Source of the DNA: Cognaticolwellia beringensis
Lineage (GTDB): Bacteria > Pseudomonadota > Gammaproteobacteria > Enterobacterales > Alteromonadaceae
NCBI RefSeq assembly: GCF_002076895.1
Contig: NZ_CP020465.1
Span: 1,302,001-1,366,000 of the forward strand
Length of the DNA: 64,000 nucleotides
Direction of reading: 5' to 3'
In this document: positions 10,055-21,856 of the stretch, one piece after another
Layout of the letters: each line of letters begins with the position of its first letter
How positions within the stretch are numbered: the first letter of the stretch is position 1
The notes under the pieces: generated by a model
Databases searched by the model: none
Seen by the model: only the letters and a program-made list of their open reading frames with translations
Told to the model about the DNA's origin: nothing
Made by a program: the position numbers and the translations under genes

Positions 10055-11326
10055 ATGCCCAATTATGTAGAAAGAAGAATAAGTAGTCTAACAAAAGAAA
10101 CTTATGCGTTAGTTTTGGCGGGAGGCCGAGGTTCACGACTTTATGAATTAACCGATAGAAGAGCTAAGCCAGCGACCTTTTTTGGTGGTAAGTTTAGGAT
10201 TATCGACTTTCCTTTATCAAACTGTATTAACTCAGGTATTAGACGTGTAGGCATTGCGACTCAATATAAATCACACTCGCTTATTCGTCACGTTAATCGT
10301 GGTTGGGGACACTTTAAAAAAGAGCTTGGAGAATCAATTGAGATTTTGCCAGCATCGCAGCAAACCGGTGATGGTTGGTATTTAGGTACGGCTAATGCGG
10401 TTTTTCAAAACATCGATATCATCAGACATGAATTACCAAAATACGTCATGATTTTATCAGGCGACCATGTTTATCGTATGGATTACGGCCCATTATTGGC
10501 TCAGCACGTTGCTAGTGAAGCTGATATGACAGTATGTTGTATAGAAACTTCTGTGGAAGAGGCGGCTGGGCAGTTTGGTGTTATGACGGTTGATGAAGAT
10601 AGTCGTGTTTGTCGTTTTGATGAAAAGCCGGCTAATCCTTCTGAAGTTCCCGGCAAACCTGGTGTTACATTAGCTTCAATGGGTAACTATGTATTTAATA
10701 CAGAGTTCTTATTTGAGCAGCTAGAAAAAGATGCCGCTCAAGAAGGTTCGAGTGGTGATTTTGGTAATGACATTATTCCTAAAATAATTGAATCACATCG
10801 CGTTTTCGCCTTCCCATTTAAAGATCCAGATAGTGAAAAACAACCTTACTGGCGTGATGTGGGTACTCTAGATTCATTCTGGGAAGCTAACATGGAATTA
10901 GTTGCGCCAGAGCCTCAACTTAATATGTATGATGAAAGTTGGCCTATTTGGACTTATCAAGAACAAACCGCACCCGCTAAATTTGTATTTGACCAAGACG
11001 AACGACGCGGAATTGCAATTGATTCTACTGTTTCTGGTGGTGTTGTTGTTTCTGGTTCTACGGTGAAAAGATCTTTATTATTTTCAAAAGTAAGAGTTAA
11101 TTCTTATTGTGATATTGATGAATCGGTTATTTTACCTGGTGTTATTATTAATCGTAACTGTTCAATCAAAAAAGCCATTATCGATCGAGGTAGTGTTATT
11201 CCAGAAGGCATGGAAATTGGCATAAATCATGATAATGATCGTGCAAATGGCTTTAGAGTTACCGATAAAGGTGTTGTTTTAGTCACCATAGGTATGCTTG
11301 ATAAACTTAAAAGTAAAAATAGCTAG
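10055..11326 (+). CDS. glgC: Glucose-1-phosphate adenylyltransferase (ADP-glucose pyrophosphorylase)
   Basis: The 423-residue enzyme makes ADP-glucose from G1P and ATP, the committed step of glycogen synthesis. The N-terminal nucleotidyltransferase signature is [32 protein letters not shown], with Arg/Lys residues typical of the allosteric type. [12 protein letters not shown] follows, and SMGNYVF and the C-terminal left-handed helix repeats ([19 protein letters not shown]) complete the fold. Length fits E. coli GlgC (431). The ATG at 10055 lies after two purine-rich ribosome sites (GAAGGAAAGGA). A terminator follows, so the biosynthetic glgB is probably transcribed separately. Confidence 0.96.
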   Translation: MPNYVERRISSLTKETYALVLAGGRGSRLYELTDRRAKPATFFGGKFRIIDFPLSNCINSGIRRVGIATQYKSHSLIRHVNRGWGHFKKELGESIEILPASQQTGDGWYLGTANAVFQNIDIIRHELPKYVMILSGDHVYRMDYGPLLAQHVASEADMTVCCIETSVEEAAGQFGVMTVDEDSRVCRFDEKPANPSEVPGKPGVTLASMGNYVFNTEFLFEQLEKDAAQEGSSGDFGNDIIPKIIESHRVFAFPFKDPDSEKQPYWRDVGTLDSFWEANMELVAPEPQLNMYDESWPIWTYQEQTAPAKFVFDQDERRGIAIDSTVSGGVVVSGSTVKRSLLFSKVRVNSYCDIDESVILPGVIINRNCSIKKAIIDRGSVIPEGMEIGINHDNDRANGFRVTDKGVVLVTIGMLDKLKSKNS

Positions 11327-11353
11327 CTGTCGATAATCAATTATTAACGTTAT

Positions 11354-11387
11354 GGGTAATTTCGAATGGAATGAAATTACCCTTGTT
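11354..11387 (+). terminator. Hairpin terminator after glgC
   Basis: A 10-bp perfect stem (GGGTAATTTC / GAAATTACCC) with a 9-nt loop is followed by TTGTT, 27 bp after the glgC stop. The T tract is short, so partial read-through into glgB is possible. Confidence 0.65.
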
Positions 11388-11491
11388 AGATCAATGGTAT
11401 TGGAATTTATTTTAAATATTTAAATAAGCTATAAAATATAATCACACAAAAGTAATCGTATAAAAAGTTAACGGTATACTAGGAAAACGCA

Positions 11492-13735
11492 ATGAAAAAC
11501 CTAGCAAAAAGCTTGTTAGATAACGAAGAAGTTTCAGCAATAGTTAATGTAAAGCATAGAGATATTTTTTCTGTTTTAGGCATACATAAACATCCAACGG
11601 CAGGCGGTTTGATTGTTAGAGCCTTTTTACCTGAAGCGTTAAGTGTTGAGGTGATTGAAACGAAAACTAATGCTTTGGTTGCTGAACTTAGCCAAGTCAA
11701 TCAAGCTGGATTATTCGAAGGTAAACTAGGCCGAAAACGGAACGTTTTTGACTACCGCTTACGTGTTGTATATAAAAATGAAACTGTCATTGTTGATGAT
11801 CCTTACCGTTATCCTTCTTTACTAAAAAGTGAAGATCTCTATCTTTTCTGTGAGGGAACTCATGAACAAACCTATCAATGGATGGGCTCTCATGAAAAAG
11901 CCGTAGATAATGTCAAAGGGACACATTTTGTTGTATGGGCGCCTGATGCTTCTCGTGTTTCTGTTGTAGGAGACTTTAATTTTTGGGATGGTCGGCATCA
12001 TGTAATGCGAAAACACCCTGGCTCAGGCGTTTGGGAAATTTTCCTGCCTAATGTTTCAGCTGATGCTAGTTATAAATATGAAATTTCTGATAAACATGAA
12101 CAAATTCAGCCATTAAAAGCTGATCCATATACATTTTCTATGCAACTCGCCCCAGAAACAGCCTCTAAAGTTATTCAAAATAGTGCATACCAGTGGCAAG
12201 ATGCTAAATGGATGAGTGAACGCGACTCATCTTCAAATCATTATCATGGCGCGGTTTCTATTTACGAAGTGCATTTAGGCTCTTGGAAAAGAAACGCAGA
12301 TAATCGTGCGGACAATTCACATTCACCAAGTTATTTAACTTACCGTGAATTAGCTGAACAATTAGTGCCCTATGTTGTTGAAATGGGGTTTACTCATCTT
12401 CAACTTATGCCAGTAAGCGAGTACCCTTTTGACGGTTCTTGGGGTTATCAGCCTATTGGACTTTTTGCGCCTACTGCCCGTTTTGGTAGTGCGGAAGACT
12501 TTAAATATTTTGTCGATTGTTGTCATAGTGCAGGCATTGGTTTACTGCTTGATTGGGTGCCTGGGCATTTTCCAACTGATGAACATGGTACGGGTAAGTT
12601 CGACGGTTCATGTCTGTATGAACATGAAGATCTACGTAAAGGTTTCCACCCAGATTGGAAAACCCTTATCTATAACTACGGACGCTCAGAAGTACAAAGT
12701 TATTTGCTCAGCAATGCTATTTACTGGCTAGATCAATACCACATCGATGGTTTACGTGTTGATGCCGTTGCTTCTATGTTGTATTTAGATTACAGCCGCG
12801 AAGCTGGAGAGTGGCTACCTAATGTTCATGGTGGCAGAGAAAACTTAGAAGCGATTGATGTATTACAAAAGGTCAATACACGATCTTATGCAAAACATCC
12901 CGGCGTTATGATGATTGCTGAAGAATCAACCGCTTGGCCTGGTGTATCTAAACCCGTTGACGGCGGAGGTTTAGGCTTTGGTTTTAAATGGAACATGGGT
13001 TGGATGAATGACACGTTAAAATATATGGAACGTGATCCTATTTATCGCCAACATCATCATAGTGAAATGACCTTCGGCTTAGTTTACTCCTTTAGTGAAA
13101 ACTTTGTTTTACCTATAAGTCACGATGAAGTTGTGCATGGTAAAGGTTCATTACTGAATAAAATGCCCGGCGATGATTGGCAAAAATTTGCTAACTTACG
13201 CGCTTATTACGGTTTTATGTGGACTCATCCCGGTAAAAAATTACTGTTTATGGGCTGTGAGTTTGCTCAACGTGCTGAGTGGAATCATGACCAAAGCTTA
13301 GATTGGCATTTACTTGAACATGACAGCCATAAAGGCATGCAAACACTGATAAAAGATCTAAATCATACGTATCGAAATATTCCTGCATTACATGAACTTG
13401 ATTGTGATGGCAGTGGTTTTGAGTGGTTAGACTCTCAAAACAGTGCGCAATCTATTTTGGTTTATTTGCGAAAAGGTCAAGCAGGCACAGCACCGGCGTT
13501 AGTTGTTGTTAACCTTACGCCAACAAGTTACGAAAACTTTTCTGTCGGTGTTCCGCAACCGGGTTTTTATCGAGAATGTTTAAATACAGACAGCAGTATT
13601 TATGGTGGCAGTAATGTTGGTAATAGTGGCGGTGTAAACTCAGTGAATGAGGCTTACGCTGGACAAGCGAATAAAGTTTCCTTGTCAGTACCTCCGCTTG
13701 CGACCATGATTTTTGAATTACAGCAAAACGATTAA
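11492..13735 (+). CDS. glgB: 1,4-alpha-glucan branching enzyme
   Basis: The 747-residue GH13 enzyme introduces alpha-1,6 branches. Domain order: an N-terminal N1 domain (about 1-115), CBM48 (THFVVWAPDASRVSVVGDFNFWDGR, from about residue 145), the catalytic barrel, and a C-terminal all-beta domain ending PPLATMIFELQ. Catalytic regions are LLLDWVPGHFP, GLRVDAVASMLYLDY (nucleophile Asp424), MIAEESTAWP (acid/base Glu477) and LPISHDEVVHGK. Length is close to E. coli GlgB (728). It starts with ATG after TAGGAAAACGCA. It is followed directly by the REP array, whose first copy begins 27 bp after the stop codon. Confidence 0.96.
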   Translation: MKNLAKSLLDNEEVSAIVNVKHRDIFSVLGIHKHPTAGGLIVRAFLPEALSVEVIETKTNALVAELSQVNQAGLFEGKLGRKRNVFDYRLRVVYKNETVIVDDPYRYPSLLKSEDLYLFCEGTHEQTYQWMGSHEKAVDNVKGTHFVVWAPDASRVSVVGDFNFWDGRHHVMRKHPGSGVWEIFLPNVSADASYKYEISDKHEQIQPLKADPYTFSMQLAPETASKVIQNSAYQWQDAKWMSERDSSSNHYHGAVSIYEVHLGSWKRNADNRADNSHSPSYLTYRELAEQLVPYVVEMGFTHLQLMPVSEYPFDGSWGYQPIGLFAPTARFGSAEDFKYFVDCCHSAGIGLLLDWVPGHFPTDEHGTGKFDGSCLYEHEDLRKGFHPDWKTLIYNYGRSEVQSYLLSNAIYWLDQYHIDGLRVDAVASMLYLDYSREAGEWLPNVHGGRENLEAIDVLQKVNTRSYAKHPGVMMIAEESTAWPGVSKPVDGGGLGFGFKWNMGWMNDTLKYMERDPIYRQHHHSEMTFGLVYSFSENFVLPISHDEVVHGKGSLLNKMPGDDWQKFANLRAYYGFMWTHPGKKLLFMGCEFAQRAEWNHDQSLDWHLLEHDSHKGMQTLIKDLNHTYRNIPALHELDCDGSGFEWLDSQNSAQSILVYLRKGQAGTAPALVVVNLTPTSYENFSVGVPQPGFYRECLNTDSSIYGGSNVGNSGGVNSVNEAYAGQANKVSLSVPPLATMIFELQQND

Positions 13736-16446
<2,711 letters not shown>

Positions 16447-16526
16447 TAGGTAAGTTTTTATAGTTGACTCTACAAGTTAACCCTTAAGATAAGTATCGAA
16501 TAGTTAAGATATAAGATAGGTATAAA

Positions 16527-18101
16527 ATGAAAATATTAATGGCTGCCGCTGAAAATGATGCATTACCGCGCGGAAAAGTAGGTGGTATTGGTGATGTTGT
16601 ACGAGATATTCCAATTGCTTTGGGGAAAATTGACCAAGAAGTCGATGTGGTTATACCTGGGTATGGAAGTTTTTCTAAATTAGAAGGGGCTCAGCACGTT
16701 ACTTCATTAGAGGTGACGTTTGGCGGACAACAAGAAAAAATTGATATTTTTAAAGTAGCGTTGAAACCATCTGCAGAAAACTCCTCTAAAAATGTCACTC
16801 AGTGGGTAATTGAGCATCCTTTATTTGCCATAGGCGGAGAAGGAAAGATTTACTGTGATGACCCAAGCAATCGACCTTTTGCGTCTGATGCCAGTAAGTT
16901 TGCATTATTTAGTGCTGCTGTTGCTAAAGCAGTAATTAGCGATGTTTTTGGTAAAATAGACGTATTGCATTTACATGACTGGCATACCGCTATGGTGTCA
17001 GTACTACGTGCCTTTGATCCTGAATACCAGCAACTAAAAACGATTAAAACCGTTTTCACCATTCATAATATTGCATTGCAAGGTATTAGACCTTTCGATG
17101 GTGATGAATCATCGTTAAAGGCTTGGTTTCCGTATTTAGCGTTCGATTATAGTAAAATTAACGATCCTCGTTATCATGATTGCTATAACCCTATGCGTGC
17201 CGGTATTACGCTGTCAGATAAAGTGCATGCGGTTTCTCCTACTTATGCAAAAGAAATATTACTGCCTAGCAATATTGAAGAAGGGCACTTTGGTGGTGAA
17301 GGTTTAGAGCATGATTTACGTTATGCCGCTGAAACAGGCAGACTGCATGGTATATTGAATGGTTGTGAGTACCCTGACAGTGCCGTTGCACCTCTTAAAC
17401 TAAAAGCATTATTAAAGTTGTGCGCAAAAGAAGTGATTAAATGGCTAGGAGATAAGCCTTTAGTTGATCAAGCACACTTAATTGCAGCAACCCGTTTAGA
17501 ACAAATTGCAAATATAAAGCATAAAAAACAACCCTTAGTATTAACTTCAGTTGGGCGTATTACCGATCAAAAAGTTCGCCTTTTTCAAGAAGTAATGTCC
17601 AATGGTAAAACCGCCTTAGAGCACTTATTAACGATATTAGCTGATGATGGCGTTTTTATCTTATTAGGTAGTGGTGACAAAAAATTAGAAGAGTTTCTAG
17701 CTAAAATAGCGGTAAATAATAGTAATTTTATTTTTCTCAAAGGCTATTCAGAAGCGCTATCGATTAACATGTATAACTCTGGCGATTTATTTTTAATGCC
17801 AAGTTCATTTGAACCTTGTGGTATTAGCCAAATGTTAGCAATGCGAGCAGGACAGCCTTGTTTAGCGCATAGTGTTGGTGGCTTAAGTGACACAATAACC
17901 CATAACGTAAACGGCTTTACGTTTAATGGTGACACCCCTCAGCAGCAAGCCGAAAATATGCTCAGTTGTTTCCATTCAGTCTTAGCACTTAAACAGCATA
18001 GTCCAACAGAATGGGCAACAATCTCTGACAATGCGTTAAAGTCACGATATTTATGGCGTGACGTCGCACATGATTATATTAAACACTTATATAGTCATTA
18101 A
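16527..18101 (+). CDS. glgA: Glycogen synthase (GT5 type, divergent)
   Basis: The 524-residue glycosyltransferase adds glucose from ADP-glucose to the growing alpha-1,4 chain. The N-terminal ADP-glucose motif is KVGGIGDVV (Lys17), followed by LHLHDWHTAMV, VFTIHNIALQG and the C-terminal PSSFEPCGISQMLAMRAGQPCLAHSVGGLSDTI, which contains the catalytic Glu. It is longer than E. coli GlgA (477). The linker after GILNG reads CEYPDS instead of the usual IDxxxWDP pattern, so it belongs to a divergent branch. The upstream site is AAGATAGG. The glg context supports ADP-glucose-dependent glycogen synthesis. Confidence 0.9.
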   Translation: MKILMAAAENDALPRGKVGGIGDVVRDIPIALGKIDQEVDVVIPGYGSFSKLEGAQHVTSLEVTFGGQQEKIDIFKVALKPSAENSSKNVTQWVIEHPLFAIGGEGKIYCDDPSNRPFASDASKFALFSAAVAKAVISDVFGKIDVLHLHDWHTAMVSVLRAFDPEYQQLKTIKTVFTIHNIALQGIRPFDGDESSLKAWFPYLAFDYSKINDPRYHDCYNPMRAGITLSDKVHAVSPTYAKEILLPSNIEEGHFGGEGLEHDLRYAAETGRLHGILNGCEYPDSAVAPLKLKALLKLCAKEVIKWLGDKPLVDQAHLIAATRLEQIANIKHKKQPLVLTSVGRITDQKVRLFQEVMSNGKTALEHLLTILADDGVFILLGSGDKKLEEFLAKIAVNNSNFIFLKGYSEALSINMYNSGDLFLMPSSFEPCGISQMLAMRAGQPCLAHSVGGLSDTITHNVNGFTFNGDTPQQQAENMLSCFHSVLALKQHSPTEWATISDNALKSRYLWRDVAHDYIKHLYSH

Positions 18102-18242
18102 AATAATCATTAAACTTAAGATAAAACATACAGATTGGGCAACACGTCATTGTAAAAGGTAGGGCGTTCAACTGATATATTATAAATTTCATCGATAAAT
18201 TGAGTACTTAGACAGTTTTTGTCGTAGTATTTTAGTGAAGTA

Positions 18243-18404
18243 ATACCAATTTCAATAATTAGGTGATCCATTTTATACGTAGGAAAAATGGCCAAATACA
18301 AGTCATTTATTTTAATAACTAGTTGTTCTAATTATTAAATAAATAACGCATTAGTTGGCCGTTTTAACCAGTATGTATGATCAGATAATAAATGAGATTG
18401 GTAT
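18243..18404. mobile_element. MITE-like palindromic element with 26-bp inverted termini
   Basis: The ends 18243-18268 and 18379-18404 are inverted repeats matching at 21 of 26 positions (both begin ATACCAAT and end at GATC on the inner side). A second nested inverted pair (AAAATGGCCAA at 18285-18295, TTGGCCGTTTT at 18355-18365) matches at 10 of 11, and the centre around CTAGTTGTTCTAATTATT is also self-complementary. At 162 bp, non-coding and foldable into one long hairpin, it fits a miniature inverted-repeat element. No clear target duplication was resolved. It fills most of the gap (18102-18468) between glgA and the M14 peptidase; nothing else was recognised there. Confidence 0.55.
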
Positions 18405-18468
18405 AATACCCATTGCTATATTCACTAAAACCCTGATGCTAATTCAGGGCTCATGACCGAGAAATAAT

Positions 18469-21168
18469 ATGCTAAAAAAATACGCCCATTTACTGTCTTC
18501 ACTAATTATCAGCTTTGTTTACTTATTTTCGCTATCAGCCAATAGTACAGAGCAAATGTGGCCTGGCAGTGAGTATTCCCCTTCAATTCCTACTTTTAAA
18601 GCTGTGCTCGGTTACGATGTTGGAGAAAGAATCACTAACTATGGTGACATGCTACGTTACTTTGAAGCACTAGAGCGCGCGGCGCCAAAGCAGATTAGAC
18701 TCTTTGAATACGGGCGCACCTGGGAAGGTCGTAAGCTTATATATGCAGCCATTGGTAACCGTGATGTCATCGCAAACCTTGATGGCTTTGCCGATAAAAT
18801 GCAAAAACTGTCTGATCCACGCATCACCGATAAAAGTGCGGCTAAAGCGTTAATTGACCAACTGCCATCTTCTGTCTGGTTAGGTTATGGCGTGCATGGC
18901 AATGAAATTAGTAGTACCGATGCGGCAATGATGACGGCATATCATTTACTCGCCGCACCGAATGAAACAACCAACCAAAAAATCTTAAAAAATACGCTTG
19001 TTTTTATTGACCCTTTGCAAAACCCTGATGGCCGTAGCCGATTTACCAGTCGTTATTACGCTACTGTTGGCATGCAACACAGTGATGATAGATTAAGCGC
19101 CGAGCATAATGAGCCCTGGCCAAGTGGTCGTTCTAATCACTACCTGTTTGATATGAATAGAGATTGGTTAGCGATAACACAACCTGAAACCGCTGGTCGT
19201 ATTCGTGCAATGAATCATTATCGTCCTCTAGTGGTGATTGATTTACATGAAATGGGCGGTGACAGCAGTTACTACTTTTCGCCTGCGGCACAACCTTTTA
19301 ATCCGCATATGACCAAAACCCAAATTGATAATATGACCGCGATTGGCAAAAATCATGGCAAACATTTTGACCGCCACGGTTTTGATTATTTTACCCGTGA
19401 AGTTTTCGATGCTTTTTATCCGGGCTATGGTGATAGTTGGCCGATATTCTATGGTGCGTCTGCGTCAACCTATGAAGTTTCTTCTTCAAGAGGGGAGATT
19501 TTTAAGAAAAAAACGGGTGAAATGTTAACTTATAGAGATACCGTTCAACGACATTTTGTCGCATCAATTTCTACCGCTGAAGGCGTAGCCGACAATCATA
19601 ATAAATTACTTAATGACTATTACAATTATCAAACAAGTGCGATTAAAGTCGGTAAAAACAACAAAGAGCGGGTTTATATATTACCCAATAAGCGCAATGT
19701 CGCAGGCAGTCATCGCCTTGCAATATTAATGGCACAACACGGTGTTGAAGTTAAACAAGCAGACCGCGACTTTAAACAGTGTGGTAAAAGCTATCAAGCG
19801 GGGGCCTATTTTATCGATACTGCCCAGCCTAAAGGACGCTTTGTTAAAACAACCTTTACCCAGCAAGTTGATATGTCATCAGCCTTTGTTAAAGAGCAAG
19901 AGCGCCGTCGTGCTAGAAAATTGGATGATGAAATCTATGATGTCACGGGTTGGTCATTGCCGTTAATGTTCGATGTTGATGTTGACGCCTGTTCAAAAGC
20001 GGTAAAAGTCGCTAGTCATTTAGTTGAAAGCAATGACAAACTTGTTGGCAAGGTCATTAATCCTGATGCTACTGTTGCCTATTTAGTCCCTTGGGGTGAT
20101 ATGGCGGCAGGTCGATTTTTAACGGCTGCACTGCAACAAAATATTACGCTTAAAAGTGCCGATAAAGCGTTTACGCTAGAAGATAATCAACAGTTTACTG
20201 CGGGTACACTCATCATAGAAAAGCGCAGTAATAATGATGACTTAGCGGCTAAAATTATCGAAATAGCCAAAAATACAGGCGCACAAGTTCAAGGGGTTAA
20301 TTCGAGTTGGGTGACTCAAGGGCCAAGTTTTGGCAGTAGCCATACCGTGACGATGACTGCGCCGAAAATAGCTATGGCATGGGATAACCCTGTTAGCTCG
20401 CTAAGTGCTGGTAACACGCGTTTTGTTATTGAACGTCAGTTTAATTACCCTGTTACCGCAATACGCACGCTTACCCTCAAAAGTGCGGACTTATCAAATT
20501 ACCAAGTGCTTATTTTACCTTCTGGCGACTATAAAGAACTGTTGGGCATCAGTGGCGCTGATAATATTAAGCAATGGGTAAAACGTGGTGGGGTATTGAT
20601 CACGCTAGGTCGTGCTACGCAATTTGCAGCCGAGCATGATATTGCCTTGCTCGATGTAAAAAGAGAACGTGCGTTTAAAGGCAAAGAAGACGATAAATCA
20701 AAAACAGCAGAAGAGCCTGAAGGTGAATCCATGGTGGATGGGCAACTATTCGCCAATAAAAGTGAATTAGTTTCAGCCAGCGAGAATGCCAAAGAGAGCC
20801 CAGACTTTGTTGCTGGAGTATTGGCAAATATTGAAGTCGATCAAGAACACTGGTTAACCGCCGGGGTGCATAAAAATCTAACGGCTATTGCTTATGGCAA
20901 CGATATTTACACGCCAATAAAGTTAGCGTCAGGTAAAAATTTGGCATGGTTTAGCGATGCTGAAAACGTTTTGGCCAGTGGGTATTTATGGGCAGAAAAT
21001 AAAAAACAATTAGCTTATAAACCTTATCTTATTCATCAACCAATGGGCCGTGGCATGGTTATCGCTTTTACCCAAGAGCCAACCACAAGAGCTTATTTAG
21101 ATGGTTTAAATGTTATGCTGATGAATACTGTTTTTAGATCGGCAGCGCATGCAACACCGCTAAAATAA
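18469..21168 (+). CDS. Secreted M14 family zinc metallopeptidase
   Basis: The 899-residue protein begins with a signal peptide (basic MLKKYAH, then hydrophobic residues 9-24). The zinc carboxypeptidase fold spans about residues 45-370: HGNE supplies zinc ligands His143 and Glu146, DLHEMGG gives His260, and YEVSSSRG supplies the likely catalytic Glu336. The long C-terminal half (from about 400) resembles the glutamine-amidotransferase-like domain of large M14 proteins (ILPSGDYKELLG, GGVLITLGRAT). Known members hydrolyse peptides outside the cytoplasm; the substrate is unknown. It is a single gene with no link to glycogen genes other than position, followed by a broken hydrolase gene. Confidence 0.88.
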   Translation: MLKKYAHLLSSLIISFVYLFSLSANSTEQMWPGSEYSPSIPTFKAVLGYDVGERITNYGDMLRYFEALERAAPKQIRLFEYGRTWEGRKLIYAAIGNRDVIANLDGFADKMQKLSDPRITDKSAAKALIDQLPSSVWLGYGVHGNEISSTDAAMMTAYHLLAAPNETTNQKILKNTLVFIDPLQNPDGRSRFTSRYYATVGMQHSDDRLSAEHNEPWPSGRSNHYLFDMNRDWLAITQPETAGRIRAMNHYRPLVVIDLHEMGGDSSYYFSPAAQPFNPHMTKTQIDNMTAIGKNHGKHFDRHGFDYFTREVFDAFYPGYGDSWPIFYGASASTYEVSSSRGEIFKKKTGEMLTYRDTVQRHFVASISTAEGVADNHNKLLNDYYNYQTSAIKVGKNNKERVYILPNKRNVAGSHRLAILMAQHGVEVKQADRDFKQCGKSYQAGAYFIDTAQPKGRFVKTTFTQQVDMSSAFVKEQERRRARKLDDEIYDVTGWSLPLMFDVDVDACSKAVKVASHLVESNDKLVGKVINPDATVAYLVPWGDMAAGRFLTAALQQNITLKSADKAFTLEDNQQFTAGTLIIEKRSNNDDLAAKIIEIAKNTGAQVQGVNSSWVTQGPSFGSSHTVTMTAPKIAMAWDNPVSSLSAGNTRFVIERQFNYPVTAIRTLTLKSADLSNYQVLILPSGDYKELLGISGADNIKQWVKRGGVLITLGRATQFAAEHDIALLDVKRERAFKGKEDDKSKTAEEPEGESMVDGQLFANKSELVSASENAKESPDFVAGVLANIEVDQEHWLTAGVHKNLTAIAYGNDIYTPIKLASGKNLAWFSDAENVLASGYLWAENKKQLAYKPYLIHQPMGRGMVIAFTQEPTTRAYLDGLNVMLMNTVFRSAAHATPLK

Positions 21169-21290
21169 TCGTTAATAGTATACGGATGGGTATAATATGG
21201 GCTTGCAGAGACAAAGCAGCCCATAGCTAAATTTTCAAAAATCGATTAACGTCGCTTTTATCTCCAAGGACTTTATAAGGCGCTCAAGAT

Positions 21291-21660
21291 ATGTTACTGA
21301 CCGAAATTCACCATGATTTTATGCAATTACCGAACGGCATTAGACTAGCCTACCGCGCTTGGATGCCAACGAATGCCGAACAACAGCCAGTACCGGCTAT
21401 ATTAGAGTACTTACCTTATCGTAAAAATGATGGCACGATTGTGCGCGATGAACTGACCATGCCCGCAACCGCAAAGCATGGCTACGCTTGTATTCGTGTT
21501 GATATTGGCGGCACTGGAGAGTCAAAGGGATTGTTTGATGATGAGTAAAGTGAACAAGAACTGTCAGATGGCGATTAGTCATAGATTGTATCAGCAAGCA
21601 AAAATAGTGTAATGGCAATCTCGGTATTTCTTGGGGGGATTTAACTCCTTACAACTGGCA
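21291..21660 (+). pseudogene. Decayed CocE/NonD-type (peptidase S15 family) hydrolase, N-terminal remnant
   Basis: The first 86 codons read as the N-terminus of an S15-type hydrolase (LPNGIRLAYRAWMP, ILEYLPYRKNDGT, IRVDIGGTGESKGLFDDE). A TAA at 21546 replaces the usual Tyr codon, yet the same frame continues with SEQELSDGD, typical of the family. After two more stops, another frame resumes NGNLGISWG and, following a missing G in the GGGGGG run near 21635, GFNSLQLA, which is the family nucleophile region with Trp in place. Similarity ends at about 21660 and a REP lies at 21684. Full-length relatives are over 500 residues, so most of the gene is gone. It is clearly non-functional as a hydrolase. 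Confidence 0.85.
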
Positions 21661-21683
21661 TGTCTTTTTCGTTACCTCGCCCT

Positions 21684-21706
21684 TGACGGCATAAATGCCG
21701 ACCTAC
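21684..21706 (-). repeat. Solitary REP element (sister sequence of the glgB-pgm array)
   Basis: Read on the minus strand it is GTAGGT, a perfect 6-bp stem CGGCAT-TT-ATGCCG, then TCA: the same architecture and length (23 nt) as the A and B REPs at 13.7-14.7 kb but with a different stem. It sits about 25 bp beyond the last recognisable codon of the broken hydrolase. Confidence 0.75.
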
Positions 21707-21799
21707 CAGGTAATGCTACTTTTATTTTGAATGGACTCAATTATAGATTAACGATTAACTGTATTAGTGGATATTTTATCGTGTACGAAAAGTAAAATT

Positions 21800-21830
21800 A
21801 GCCCCTGTAAAATAATTAGCTACAGGGACT
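21800..21830 (-). terminator. Hairpin downstream of pgi
   Basis: A 10-bp stem with one mismatch (AGCCCCTGTA / TACAGGGACT) and an 11-nt loop lies 27 bp beyond the pgi stop on the minus strand, followed in that direction by TTTTACTTTT. It is the probable end of the polyol operon transcript. Confidence 0.6.
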
Positions 21831-21856
21831 AAAGTTTTAAATTTTTTCTTATCTCT

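Noticed and set aside
18116..18301. A 61-codon minus-strand frame after glgA
   Set aside because: It overlaps the left end of the palindromic element, has no ribosome site and no recognisable composition or motif.
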